Shown: positions 23,156-35,910 of the stretch, piece after piece
Layout of the letters: the number at the start of each line of letters is the position of its first letter
How positions within the stretch are numbered: position 1 is the first letter of the stretch
Source: Fennellomyces sp. T-0311
Taxonomy: Eukaryota > Mucoromycota > Mucoromycetes > Mucorales > Lichtheimiaceae
Length of the DNA: 64,000 nt
NCBI GenBank assembly: GCA_025266875.1
Contig: JALLLT010000018.1
Location: 434,001 to 498,000, forward strand
Direction of reading: 5' to 3'
Notes under the pieces: model-generated
What the model was told of the DNA's origin: nothing
The model's database searches: none
Seen by the model: only the letters and a program-made list of their open reading frames with translations
Program-made: the position numbers and the translations under genes

Positions 23156-26100
23156 ATGACTGATAGCCAATACAAAACATATACCAAGTATAAAGACAAA
23201 CCAGTGGTCGATCTCGAATTACAGCAAAAGGGTTACCAACAAGAAGTGCTTGACGAAGAGGGCATCCTTGTTGATGACAGTAGCTCTAAGGACAAGGCGA
23301 AGAAGAAGAAGAAGGAGAAGGAGGACAAGGAGCCTTCTGTTCCAGTATACAAGCTGTTCCGTTTTGCCAGCAAGTTCGATATGCTACTGGTCCTTATAGC
23401 GTGTATTGGTTCAATTTGTATTGGTGCACTTCAACCTATCGCTGTAAGCATCCATTAATTATTAATATGCGTCAAAATCCACAATAGGCTAACGTGTATT
23501 TTCTGTTCATGTCAAACTCAGATAATCATCTTTGGAGAGTTTCTCGGTAATCTTGGTACCGCATTAACGAGCACTCCAGATGCCATAATCGACAACACAA
23601 TTGATATGATTCTTATCTTGGTCTACCTTGGAACGGCAATGCTTGTGGGTGCTTACATTACTCACGCGTGTTGGGTAATGTCTGGCGAAAGGCAAACGAA
23701 CCGGATCAAGCAATTATATATTCATTCCATTCTTCGACAAGATATGGCTTGGTTCGACAAGGCCGAAGAAGGATCATTGACGACTCGCTTGGCCACAGAC
23801 ACACAGATGATCCAAGAAGGCATTTCCGAGAAACTGGGCACTATAATCCAGATGGCTGCACAAGTTATTGCTGGTTTTGTCATCGCATTTGTTAATGAAT
23901 GGCGGGTTGCATTAGTGATCCTCGCATCAGCTCCATTTATGGCGATTGTAGGCGGTGCCGTAGCATATTTTTACACGAAGTATACCAAAGTTGCCCAGGA
24001 TACCTACGCACAAGCCGGTTCAATCGCGGAACAAGTCTTTGGTGGCATCCGTACAGTCTATGCATTTTCACTTCAAGATCGATTTTCTCAGCGTTACGAT
24101 GTAGAGCTGGAAAAAGCATGTGCTACGGGTATCCGACGTGGTCTTATTCTAGGGATACAAATAGGTGCTTTTATTTTCACACTTTTCTGTACCTATGCCA
24201 TATCTTTTTGGTACGGATCCAAGCTCATTGATGAAGGTTCAGTCAGTGGCAGTGTTGTTTTGATCGCGTTTTTCGCAATGCTCATTGGCACCCTGTCATT
24301 GATGCAACTGCCGTTGAATCTCTCTGCTGTCGCAAGTGCCTGTGGTGTCGCATACCGTATCTTTGGCGTCATTGATCGTATCCCCGATATTGATCCCGAT
24401 GCCCCAGAAGGTATCAAAGACAAGAAGCTCTCCGGCCAAGTTGAATTCCGCAACATCAGCTTTGCATATCCTACACGACCTGATATTCAAGTAATCAAGA
24501 ACTTCTGTGCCAAGATCGAACCTGGTATGACCGTCGCTCTCGTCGGACCTTCCGGTAGCGGTAAATCAACGATTATACAACTATTGCAACGTTTCTACGA
24601 TACCTTGGCCGGCGATGTCCTGATTGATGGCCATAATATCAAGGATTATAGTGTCCAATGGTTACGTGGACAAATCGGTGTAGTGAGTCAGGAACCTGTC
24701 CTTTTCAACATGACCATCCGAAAGAACTTGCTCATGGGTGCGATGCATACAAGTGTCACCGAAGAAGAGATGGTTGAGGCATGCAAGAAAGCCAACTGTC
24801 ACACGTTTATATCCCAGTTACCAAAAGGCTACGATACTATGGTTGGTCAACACGGCAGCATGCTTTCTGGTGGACAAAAGCAACGAATCGCAATTGCACG
24901 GGCCATTCTCAAGAATCCTTCCATTTTGTTACTTGATGAAGTACGTAACTTGTAAAGAGTTTATTGATTATACCACGGTATTAATATTAATTGTATAGGC
25001 TACTTCTGCTCTTGATACCCAATCTGAGCGAATTGTACAACGTGCTCTTGATGTCGCATCGAAAGATCGAACAACAATTGTGATCGCCCATCGTCTCTCC
25101 ACAATTCGTAACGCCGATACAATTATCGTCATGTCTCAAGGGGAAATTGTTGAGCATGGTAGCCATGACAACCTAGTGGAAACGGGAGAACTATACGCCG
25201 ATTTGGTTCGCAAGCAGCTGATTGCTATGGAGCAAGAAGACGAAGATCCTAATACCATCGAAGGCTATCGTACTCCGGAGGATAACGATGATATTATGGA
25301 CGAAGAGGACAAATCATCAATCAATATATTGACAAAACAGCAGAGTATTTCGGGATCTGCAGAAGCCTTGGACGCTGATACACAAAGAGACCTCGAAGTG
25401 AAAGGAAAATTCAAGTATACCAAGGCTCCATTCTCACGAGTTTTCCACGAAATGCAACCAGAGTGGCCTCTCCTTGCAATTGGTGCCGCAGGAAGTGCTT
25501 TGGCTGGCTGTGCGTTTCCGATCAGTGGATTAATCATTGGCTTGCTGATCGCGCTCATGGTCGATCCATCCGCAGAATTGCGTCCTGGCCCTATGGCTGG
25601 CACCAACTTATACTCGTTCTTGTTTCTGGTTCTTGCAATTGGAATACTTCTTGGCATGTTTGCCCAGGTTGGAGCTTTCGAAACGGCTGGTGAACGCTAT
25701 ACAAAACGACTGCGAGGACAACTCTTCCGTGCGCTCATGAAGCAAGAAGTGGCATACTATGACGACGAGACCAACAATACCGGTGCACTTACCTCTATGC
25801 TCGCACTTGATGCCAAAAGTGTCAATGAACTCATTTCCAAGGTTGCTGGAGAAATTTCAAATATGATTTCCACTGCAATTGCAGGTACACTATACATTTT
25901 CTGTTACTACTCATGACTAGCATGCTAATATTCACTTACGATAGGCTTTGCTATTGCATTTGTGTATAATTGGATTCTTTCCTTTATCCTAATTGCAACT
26001 TTACCTTTCATGTTTATCGGCTCTGCTTATGCAACCAGTGTTGAGATAAGCTTTGTCGACAAAACCAAAAAGGCAGGCATGCAGTCCGGTGAGGTTGCCA

Positions 26101-27384
26101 GTGAAGCCATTACTGCCATCCGTACTGTCGCGTCGTTAGCCAAGCAAAGCTACTTTGAAGATCGGTATACAAAGGCATGCGAGGGACCACATAAGCTTAC
26201 ACAACGCAAGGCATACTTGGGCTCCATTGGATTTGCTTTTGGTCAAGGAATGACACAATACGCTTATGCAGTTGCTTTCTATTCTGGAATTCGTCTTATG
26301 GGTATTGGAAAGATTACATTGGAAGAAATGATGATCACTCTTATGGTCTTGATGGTCACTGCAACAAATATTGGCCGAAGTTCCGCTCTCGCATCGGGTA
26401 TTGCCAAAGCCAAGTACGCTGCTCTCTCTGCTTTTGAAATTTTGGATCGCGAGCCCAAGATTGATCCTGATCTTGAAGGCATCGAACCAGCCTCCGTCAA
26501 GGGTGATGTCAGCTATGAAAATGTGGCATTCAGGTATCCGGCGCGCGCGGACATTCCCATTTTTGATGGACGTTTAAACTTTTCTGAAGTGACTGGCAAA
26601 ACGATCGCATTGGTTGGAAGGCAAGTAGCTTGTGTTTATTGTGTATAATTGATGGCGACCATACTGATATGTGTTTGAATTAAAGCTCTGGTTGCGGGAA
26701 ATCTACAATAATTGCCTTACTCGAACGATGGTATGATGTAGATCAAGGAATTGTACGCTTGGATGAGCAAAATATCCAGAAATACTCGCTCAATAACCTC
26801 AGGAATCATATCGCACTGGTCAGCCAGGAGCCCGTTCTTTTCGATATGAGCATTGGCGACAATATCCGTTTTGGTATTGATGGAGGCAAGAACGTCACAC
26901 AAGAGCAAATTGAAGAAGTCTGTGTCGCTGCCAACATCCACAAGTTTATTTCGGAACTTCCTCAAGGTTATGACACGCGCGTCGGTGACAAGGGATCTCA
27001 ACTATCTGGTGGCCAAAAACAACGTATTGCAATTGCCCGCGCATTGATTCGCAAACCCAAGGTCCTTTTGCTTGACGAAGCCACATCAGCTTTAGACAGT
27101 GAATCAGAAAAACTGGTCCAGGAAGCCATCGATAATATTGTTAGTGAAGGTGGACGCACTACTATCACCATTGCTCATCGACTTTCCACTATTCAGGTAA
27201 TGTATAAATCGAATAACAATATATTCATGGATGCTAATTAGCTGTTGTGATAAAACAGAATGCGGATATTATTTGCGTGATTAACAAGGGCAAGATCGTT
27301 GAACAAGGAACTCACTGGGAATTGCTTAAACTCGATGGCTTATACAGCACGCTTGTTCGTGAGCAGTCATTGGCAACAGTGTGA
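23156..27384 (+). CDS. ABCB full transporter (multidrug / P-glycoprotein type), copy 1, 1301 aa
   Basis: ATP-driven exporter in a membrane, layout TMD1-NBD1-TMD2-NBD2. Exons 23156-23443, 23522-24940, 24999-25884, 25945-26620, 26686-27196, 27259-27384 join in frame to 1301 aa. The N-terminal tail is charged ([17 protein letters not shown]). NBD1 has Walker [10 protein letters not shown] (about residue 438), the Q-loop VSQEPVLFN, signature LSGGQKQR (about 544), Walker B SILLLDE, and the H-loop IAHRLST. NBD2 has SSGCGKST (about 1090), [14 protein letters not shown] and IAHRLST. All ATPase motifs are intact. The intron inside the NBD2 Walker A motif (26621-26685) has a GC donor (AG|GCAAGT). I start at ATG 23156 because copy 2 starts at the equivalent place. 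Substrate unknown. A tandem paralogue lies at 43128-47318. Confidence 0.95.
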
Positions 27385-28415
27385 AATGTGTGTCTTTTAT
27401 GTACAATGTCAGTATAATTAAACATAGGCAACATCTTAACGCGAAAAAAAGAAGAGTATAAACCTGCGAATCACTTCTATTAGTCTCTTCATGCAACTTG
27501 TGAATACAGCCAAGGAAGCATATCAGAGCACTCTATATACGATATTTCCTTTATATTATGATCCAATTGTCGTTAGATCCTGTACATCAGCACTTTATGC
27601 TTGCGCTTTTGCGCATTAGGTAATTAATGAATAAATAATTGTGAAGAGGAAGCAATAGACATGTTCGGTGATTCTGCATTTCTTGAATCAAGCCAGCTGA
27701 GAAAGTCGTTGAATGGTGAATGTTGTCTGTATATAAGTATCGAGATATTGTTCTGCTGAAAACGTTGAAGACACTTCATTCCTTCACAGTATTCTTCTTT
27801 ACAACCTTTTGCCCTTGTGGATTACTTTGACTTTTTCGAGCACTCTGATCCGTGCAACCTTGATGACTTCCTGATGTTTACGGTGCTAGAAAAAGAGAGT
27901 GACGATGATGAGTATCATAGCCTATCAATGGTCGACGAAGCCCCGCTTCAGCTGCGAGTGCAGCTGCGTATTGTAGAAACGATTGTGCTTTTGATAGAAC
28001 CTAAAAAGGGAGGCAGGTTCACGGCGTGTTACCAGAAGCTCAGGTGTCATTTCGTCACCTACCCAAGAAAGATATTCATTCCGTTCATTTTTTTACTCTT
28101 AAACTTACCTTTGTGAACTATCGTTCACTCTTCTACAAGAAGTACTCTACCGACGTGTTTAAAAAGGGCGTTTAGGTTGGTTGAGTTAACAAAACAATAG
28201 CTTTTAACACTTTTGGCTTAGCCAGACCAAAAAAAAAAAATATCAAGCTTTGCCTAATGTTGTGTGTAAACAATGTATATAAATTAATTGCTTTATTCGC
28301 TCTGCAAAATCGAGCTACTTATACTTGTTCGTAGGTTACACACTGGTAAAGAAGTTGGAATAATAGATGAATATATATATAATCTTATAAAAACAAAAGA
28401 ATTAGGAAGTTGTGC
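27385..28415. other. Intergenic, left border of the transposon nest
   Basis: After the stop of ABC copy 1. A plus-strand frame from 27817 to 28116 (DYFDFFEHSDPCNLDDFL, then an acidic stretch and PLQLRVQLRI) is protein-like and may be the start of another transposase relic; I cannot place it. The left end of the PIF/Harbinger element should lie here, but I could not identify its inverted repeat. Confidence 0.35.
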
Positions 28416-28507
28416 TTACACAGAGCGATTTCTACTCGTTACAAGGTTATACATGATAGCACATGCCGTCATGATATCCGACAAGTCAGAAATACGCCAA
28501 GACCTAG
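28416..28507 (-). pseudogene. PIF/Harbinger-like transposase relic, 3' segment
   Basis: Minus-strand reading from 28507 gives RSWRISDLSDIMTACAIMYN then LVTSRNRSV and a stop at 28416. This is the C-terminal end of PIF/Harbinger nucleases, where GPARxW.....IMTACxIMHN is conserved. It continues the protein that breaks off at the far side of the spacer (HPA at 34221). The bases CTA are present at both break points, as expected for a target duplication. Confidence 0.75.
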
Positions 28508-28798
28508 CACTGCAAATAATTTTCGGTTAGACGAAACTCAGATTGGTTAAGTCTGGTTATTGTTGGTTACCAAATAACCAAATTTAACAGCTTTTTTTTG
28601 GTGAATGTTATTTCTCAAAATTTGGTTAAATATGGTTAAAATATGTTAATTCCTGTAACTACTAATCACCCAGATTAACCCTCAGTAACCATCGTTGAAA
28701 TGCTGCTATGTCTCGGTACATGCACATCCGTTTTTCCTTCTCATACTCGTTTATTACAACACTATACTGTCAAAGCGCATAAATATATATCATAATGG

Positions 28799-31700
28799 CT
28801 ATAAAGACGTATTATTTAGCATAATCCTACTGTTATTCTTCACCGCCATTCCTGGCCAGACAAGATATCCTTTCTTTGTGGCGCCTTCATTGTCATCAGT
28901 AATTGTCGTCCCAGTACTGCTAATGCTTTTGAAGAAACCAACTGGAGTGTCCAAGTATTTAGCGTCTATGACATAATGCCGATGCTGTTTTCGATCTCCC
29001 AATCCATTGTACATGATCGCACTTACTGCACCCTCCTTTGATTTCTTAACATTTCGTGCCAAAGCGATCAAGCAGAGCGCCCTCTGCTTTCCGCGGTGCG
29101 TATGAAAGAAAAATAGCAAAGCTGTTGCAAAATATTCGCCCCAGTTCCGGTCTTTGATCTTTTTCTTGTTTTTCGCATTTTGATCGATTGGTATGCTTAG
29201 CATGGCAAAATATGTCGGCATTGATGTTCTATCGCGGCGCTGAATGGATGTAAACATGTTCGACGAAAATTCTACCTGGTCGCCAACCACGATACTGGGC
29301 TCCAGTTCCTCACCTTTGTCCAATAACTTTCTTCTCCGGTAATAGTCCTTCAGATATTTTTCCAGATTGTAATCGGTCGTAAATGCGCCTAATTTCTTCT
29401 TGTCGTCTGGTCTTAAGAGTCGCACTTCAGTACTCCTTCCTGCATTGTGAATAAGATATTTTGTTGTTTTCGCTTGACTTTGTTCGAAGTTGCGAGTCAG
29501 ATCCGTCTTCAAAAAAACGTTTGTTGTGGCGACGTCGACCAGTGCGTTTTCAGCGTTCTTTGCCGGCCTTGACCTTGACTTTATGCGACGCTTCATCTCT
29601 CCATTCATTCTTTCCATAGGGCGCGTGCTATAGAAACGAGGAGGGCCGAGTTCACGAATCATTAAAGTCAGGTGAGTCAGGTAATGTTGGTTCGCTGTAA
29701 ACACTTTTAAGGGCATGTTTGCCAAAAGAAATGGATGCCATTCCAAAGAAATGCACCTAAAATAAATATAAAAAAATAAGTTTCCTAGCCCGTTTAGACC
29801 CGGCCATTTATAAACGTACTGCTCGATTTCAATGATATCGCTTTCGGTTATCTCGTAACGTAGCGCTAGTGAGACAGCGTATACTAAGGATCCAATTGCA
29901 GCCTTTGCATCGTCGTGCAGCTTTTCAGTCAATTTTTCTTTCTTGGGGCGATCTTTCTGTTGCTGATCCAACATATCGATAACATGTGATGGGAGCACAT
30001 AGAGCAAGAACATCATCCAGTCCACAGCTCTCGCATGCCCTTTTTTTGTCTGGATGTCTACAATATGATAAGTCAATAATATGCTATCGCCGCAATACTG
30101 CCAGCTTACCGAACAATTTACCATCAAATCCATATGGTAACTTGGATAGCTTCATTACATTGCCTATTTGATCACGATACTTCTTTTGTAAAAAGAACGG
30201 AGTGTTTTCTCCATATTCGCCACTGATCATTTCCCATATTTGTTTGGAAAGATTATGACACAAAAGATGCATTTCATCCAGAGGGAAGAAAGTTGGACCA
30301 TGGAATGATTGAAGCGATGCAAATGGGGTACTGTCTTTTAAACCTTGCTCCTATAGTAGAAATGATATTACTGTATTACCTCCCGGCACGTATCAACGGC
30401 ATTGTCACTTACGGGGTCGCCGTTTTCAAAATGCGATTTGACTCTAAGAGCCGGAGGTGGATTTGATGGTGGATAATATATTCCATTTGTTGCGCCTGGC
30501 TCATGTTCACCACGTACGACGCAAACCCGGCACCCAAAGTAAGAGCAGTGCCCGCTGTGGTGTATATATTCTGCGACACCAGGAATATCGCCACCCGCAA
30601 GTACCAGATGCACTCTGTACTTGGATAAATTGCTGTTGCCCTGAATTTCTATCGTCAATCCTTCACTTTCAAGTATCAATAGATCGTCGATCGTAGGCTT
30701 CAAGTATGATAAGAGGTCGTAAGGTTTTTTTGGTCCAGGAGTGATGCCAATAAGTAACAAGTTTTCTTTTTTGTATCTACCAAAAAAATTAGCTGTGCTA
30801 CTAATATGAGGCTACGATGCTTAAATACCTTTGATCAGATGGTAGATTCAATATCGCCGCCATTATCAAAGTCATCGCAGGGCCGCCTCTTTTAAAAGGG
30901 GAGAACCCATCGGAGAATAGCGAGACGTATATATCCGTTACATCGGTGTCGTGATCCGTCATTGATTCGCGTATTCTTTTCAGTGCATTACCGTCGTGAA
31001 TGCCTCGCATTATACGGACTTCATTCTCCGGGTCATCTTCGTTTCCATGTTCATTGGAAACAGTGTTTTCTTCAGACGATAAATCAGAATCTCTATCGAA
31101 AACGTCTTTGTCTTTTGTAACACTATCATCAGATATAATGAGATCTTTTTCTGGAGTCAGGACAAGCTGTACGGCAAGCTGTGACGCCAGTGGCAGCTGA
31201 GTCGTTTCTGCTACAGGAGATTTTGTTGATTCATCTTTGTAACGCGGCAACTTGCAATTTGGATCTGTACAACATGAGCTCGAATCATCAGGGAACATAA
31301 CGCAGCCTTTTCGACAGACATGAAAAGATTCAGTTTGGACAGGTAAGATCTTGCGCAACAACTGTTTCGCTTGAAACTGCGAGGGAAGCCTTCCGTACTC
31401 TACAAAATCATTATCAACGAGCATACAACGCGAAGTGTGCCTTACCCTACCTGGGCTGAACCGTGGATCTCCCAAGTACTTGTTTATCCATTCAATGATA
31501 TCATTAGCTGATCTGTAACTGATATTCATTTCGTTGAGCAGCGTGATTAGCTCGAGACCTTTTTCAGTTGCAAAAGATATTTCACTGTTGGTTGGCAGCG
31601 ACATTGATACGTGAATACCATCACCAGGTTTTTTTGTTGTTGTAATACTTCTTCGTCTGGATAGGATTTCGAAGTCTGTATCGTCAATATCTTCATCGTC

Positions 31701-32148
31701 GCTGCTGTCATCCTCCTCACTACTATCCTCATCGTCACCGCTATCATCCTCCTCATTACTATTCGCATCGTCGCTGCTACTGCCATCCCTACTAATACTG
31801 CTCTCATCGTCGCTGCTGCTGTCATCCTTATTGCTGTCGCTATTGTCACAAGTGGGTATGTGAGCAGTGTTGGTCGGATCAATACTGGGACGAGTGTATA
31901 GGTCATGGTTGATATTTTATGACAAGTTAACGAAGACTTTACATGCTATTATTCACGAGTTACCAATAGTCATTGTCAATGCGCTGTCGTTTACGTGGTT
32001 CACGTTCAGTACTGGAAAGATTTTGCGCTTGGGCATTGATCGTAGTTATACCCGAATTTGTGGTACTACAATTCGATTGTGGGTGGAAGTCCTTCCGATG
32101 CTTCTTCCAGTTTTTTTCACTGAGCCATTGCTTGCAGCAGTACCGCAT
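28799..32148 (-). CDS. Tnp2-family CACTA transposase, left copy, 1034 aa
   Basis: Mirror image of the gene at 35911-39260. Exons 32148-31964, 31884-30829, 30776-30413, 30350-30110, 30057-28799. Domain reading is given under the right copy; I see no difference in any frame. The ORF ends 291 bp from the element's outer terminus. The start lies 102 bp from the first codon of the divergent accessory gene, so both are probably driven from one short central promoter. Confidence 0.85.
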
Positions 32149-32250
32149 GTTTCAAAAGTGTTTCGGTAAAGTTATGCAGTCAGCAGGCGCAAGTATTTCC
32201 CTCAATTTTTTCCTGTCCTGTTTACTTCCTTCCCCAGCTTATCAATCGCC

Positions 32251-33322
32251 ATGGTACGGCATCTTTATAGGATATATATCAATGATTCTTCACTAATTAG
32301 CATATTCTAGACAATTGAAAATGAAAACATTGGCAGCGCTACCCTTCAACAGTTCTTGGAGGCGAACCAGGCGTGTTTGGACCAATTGACCGCTCAAGTA
32401 TCCGTCATAAGTGACACACTTGCAACACTTGTGGCTAATGGCGGCCCAAGTCCACATACGGGAGGGCAATCCAGAAAGGCAGTGGCACCACTACCCCAGA
32501 AGAAAGACAAAGAAGGTGTCAAGAAATATATAGCATTTCAGATGAACCAAACCAGCGATTCGATGGTTACTGTTGAGGACCCAGAAGTTGATCGTGCGTA
32601 CAACACAATCGTCGGGTGGATTAATCAGTACTGCTGTGATCTCAAAGAAGATTTAACCAAGCGTGCACGTAAACACAACCAACCGGAACTGGTTCCTAAG
32701 TGGAGATTCCTTGGCGATCGCAAAGCTGAACTATGCAACAAAATCGTTGCAAAATGCAACATAGAAGTCGGTATCGATTTGACTCTTTGCGAAAAGAACT
32801 GGCTCTTGGATTATCTCGTACAGCAATGCTGGCGTAACAAAGCCAAGTACTTGGTCGTAAAGGAGCAACCGGCAGGTAAGCTTCGTTCGAAAAAGTCATT
32901 GAAAAGGTATGAGAACATCAGCGCTATCAACGAACGTTAACTATTTGATTATTTAGTCGTATATCGAATATCGATGTCGTTAACAGGTATGTTTTATCGT
33001 TTTCTTTGTTTGGACCTTAGTGGAACTAACTCTTACTGTACAGCGCTACACACTTTGAATCTGAAGGCAACAAAAAACTAAGGCACGGTTGTGTTTTATC
33101 TTTATCGCTCTGGTACTGATTTCTCATCTTCATAGAGCTACTGTTACTCCACTGGGTCGAGATGAAGAAGGTCGAGCCCGCTCCTTTTCGTCTGCAACGA
33201 AGAAGCGCAAGGCGAATGGCAAGAAGAGGCACAAAGCGGATGCCCAGAATGACGATGATTCGCAGACAAAGCATCACCACCCAAAAAAGAAGGCAAAAAA
33301 GAATAAGAAATCAAGGCATTAA
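32251..33322 (+). CDS. CACTA accessory protein, left copy (unknown family)
   Basis: Divergent partner of the transposase. Probable exon 1 is just ATG (32251-32253), with intron 32254-32310. Exon 2 begins TIENENIGSATLQQFLEANQ and runs to a GTAAGC donor at 32876, reaching about 189 aa. It contains a helical N-terminus, a Gly/Pro linker, and a compact middle part (NTIVGWINQYCCDLKEDL, LVPKWRFLGDRKAELC, CEKNWLLDYLVQQCW) that I do not recognise. The last exon, ending at 33322, encodes a basic, Lys/His-rich tail (KKRKANGKKRHKADA) like a nuclear-localisation or DNA-contact region. Splicing between 32876 and about 33136 is not resolved. By position and character it may be the TnpA-like DNA-binding factor of the element; this is inference. 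Confidence 0.6.
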
Positions 33323-33837
33323 GTTTGGTCACAATGAAATCGCAAGTAAGCCTTATGTACGCGAGTCATCGAATGGTACTCATATATTCTTTTTGGTAGC
33401 TTATGCTCAATGCCAATTATATCCTAGTTATAACTCAATGCCCTTCAAAGTCGTACAGGGCTTAGCGAACTAGAGGTATCCGTAATATGAATACTCTTCA
33501 TATACCGCGGTGCTTGTGGTATCCTATGCCTGTAGACATGATACAATAATAAAACCATCCATTCAACTATTTGATTATTACTGTGGAGCTAATTGGTGAA
33601 AAATGGTTAATTTCGGTCAAAAAGCAGCTATTTAAACGAAAATAAAATGGTAAAATGTGGTTAATTGCTATATCAGTATCGGTGAATGTTGGTCAAAATT
33701 TTTGGTTACTCGCGGTTAGATGGTGGTTACTCTGGCGGTTAAAATTGGTGAAAAGGCTTATATTTAACCACCTTAAAATCGGTGACGAAAATTAACCATT
33801 TATTCACCATTCTTAACCCTCGAAATTTTTCACAGTG

Positions 33838-34221
33838 GCGTTCAGCCTTCCAGGACCATTGAATAACATCAATGTTTTACACCGATCTTATCTCTTGAGC
33901 CAACAAGCTGAGGTTCAGGGACTGCCGGTGAACTTTCGTTTCGGCCAAAAGAAATACGACATGGGCTTTTACCTTGTGGACGATATATCCCCAAACTGGG
34001 TATATAGTATTTGTCCACAGTATTCCGATTCCACAAGGCAATAAAAACGAAGTGAGTAGGAGTGGGGTTGGAGTTGCGTTTTTTATAGTTTGAGATTTTT
34101 TAAGCGATTACTTATACAACTATACAGTTCTTTTGGAAAGCGCACGAAGCTGCACGCAAGGGTGTCCATCGTGCATTTGGTGTATTGTAATCTCGGTTTG
34201 CAACCATCGCGCATCCAGCTA
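33838..34221 (+). pseudogene. PIF/Harbinger-like transposase relic, middle segment (inverted)
   Basis: Plus strand, opposite to the 5' and 3' segments. It reads FSLPGPLNNINVLHRS, then KYDMGFYLVDDISPNW, the conserved PGxxNDxNVLxRS and YxMGYYLxDGIYPxW blocks of PIF/Harbinger nucleases. After a frameshift comes SIPIPQGNKNE, a GTGAGT intron, and then FWKAHEAARKGVHRAFGVL, a TAA stop in place of a codon, and SRFATIAHPA at 34221. The frameshift and the stop show the gene is dead. The segment begins with GCGTTCAGCC and ends with CCAGCTA, which continue the flanking segments once the piece is flipped. Confidence 0.8.
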
Positions 34222-34736
34222 CACTGTGAAAAATTTCGAGGGTTAAGAATGGTGAATAAATGGTTAATTTTCGTCACCGATTTTAAGGTGGTTAAATATA
34301 AGCCTTTTCACCAATTTTAACCGCCAGAGTAACCACCATCTAACCGCGAGTAACCAAAAATTTTGACCAACATTCACCGATACTGATATAGCAATTAACC
34401 ACATTTTACCATTTTATTTTCGTTTAAATAGCTGCTTTTTGACCGAAATTAACCATTTTTCACCAATTAGCTCCACAGTAATAATCAAATAGTTGAATGG
34501 ATGGTTTTATTATTGTATCATGTCTACAGGCATAGGATACCACAAGCACCGCGGTATATGAAGAGTATTCATATTACGGATACCTCTAGTTCGCTAAGCC
34601 CTGTACGACTTTGAAGGGCATTGAGTTATAACTAGGATATAATTGGCATTGAGCATAAGCTACCAAAAAGAATATATGAGTACCATTCGATGACTCGCGT
34701 ACATAAGGCTTACTTGCGATTTCATTGTGACCAAAC

Positions 34737-35808
34737 TTAATGCCTTGATTTCTTATTCTTTTTTGCCTTCTTTTTTGGGTGGTGATGCTTTGTCTGCGAA
34801 TCATCGTCATTCTGGGCATCCGCTTTGTGCCTCTTCTTGCCATTCGCCTTGCGCTTCTTCGTTGCAGACGAAAAGGAGCGGGCTCGACCTTCTTCATCTC
34901 GACCCAGTGGAGTAACAGTAGCTCTATGAAGATGAGAAATCAGTACCAGAGCGATAAAGATAAAACACAACCGTGCCTTAGTTTTTTGTTGCCTTCAGAT
35001 TCAAAGTGTGTAGCGCTGTACAGTAAGAGTTAGTTCCACTAAGGTCCAAACAAAGAAAACGATAAAACATACCTGTTAACGACATCGATATTCGATATAC
35101 GACTAAATAATCAAATAGTTAACGTTCGTTGATAGCGCTGATGTTCTCATACCTTTTCAATGACTTTTTCGAACGAAGCTTACCTGCCGGTTGCTCCTTT
35201 ACGACCAAGTACTTGGCTTTGTTACGCCAGCATTGCTGTACGAGATAATCCAAGAGCCAGTTCTTTTCGCAAAGAGTCAAATCGATACCGACTTCTATGT
35301 TGCATTTTGCAACGATTTTGTTGCATAGTTCAGCTTTGCGATCGCCAAGGAATCTCCACTTAGGAACCAGTTCCGGTTGGTTGTGTTTACGTGCACGCTT
35401 GGTTAAATCTTCTTTGAGATCACAGCAGTACTGATTAATCCACCCGACGATTGTGTTGTACGCACGATCAACTTCTGGGTCCTCAACAGTAACCATCGAA
35501 TCGCTGGTTTGGTTCATCTGAAATGCTATATATTTCTTGACACCTTCTTTGTCTTTCTTCTGGGGTAGTGGTGCCACTGCCTTTCTGGATTGCCCTCCCG
35601 TATGTGGACTTGGGCCGCCATTAGCCACAAGTGTTGCAAGTGTGTCACTTATGACGGATACTTGAGCGGTCAATTGGTCCAAACACGCCTGGTTCGCCTC
35701 CAAGAACTGTTGAAGGGTAGCGCTGCCAATGTTTTCATTTTCAATTGTCTAGAATATGCTAATTAGTGAAGAATCATTGATATATATCCTATAAAGATGC
35801 CGTACCAT
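34737..35808 (-). CDS. CACTA accessory protein, right copy
   Basis: Mirror of 32251-33322, with the same reading frames. Exon 1 ATG at 35808-35806, main exon 35749-35184, C-terminal basic exon ending at 34737. See the left copy for the protein description; the same uncertainty about splicing before the last exon applies. Confidence 0.6.
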
Positions 35809-35910
35809 GGCGATTGATAAGCTGGGGAAGGAAGTAAACAGGACAGGAAAAAATTGAGGGAAATACTTGCGCCTGCTGACTGCATAACTTTACCGAAACA
35901 CTTTTGAAAC

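Larger units (their letters stand above)
28508..33837. mobile_element. CACTA (EnSpm)-type DNA transposon, left copy, 5330 bp
   Basis: The outer end is CACTGCAAATAATTTTCGG. The inner end, reverse complemented, is CACTGTGAAAAATTTCGAGG. Both thus carry the CACTR terminus of the superfamily, followed by subterminal GGTTAA/TTAACC and GGTGAA/TTCACC repeats (28540-28690 and 33575-33830). It encodes a Tnp2-family transposase (minus strand) and a divergent accessory protein (plus strand). Every coding frame has an identical partner in the right copy at the mirror coordinate (positions sum to 68059), so no length difference exists between copies. Outer flank is TAG; inner flank is GCGTT. Confidence 0.9.

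Noticed and set aside
33835..34044. Small 69-codon gene in the spacer starting at the CACTA end
   Set aside because: Its start is a GTG formed by the CACTA terminus. The sequence is the middle of the split PIF nuclease and is followed by a frameshift.
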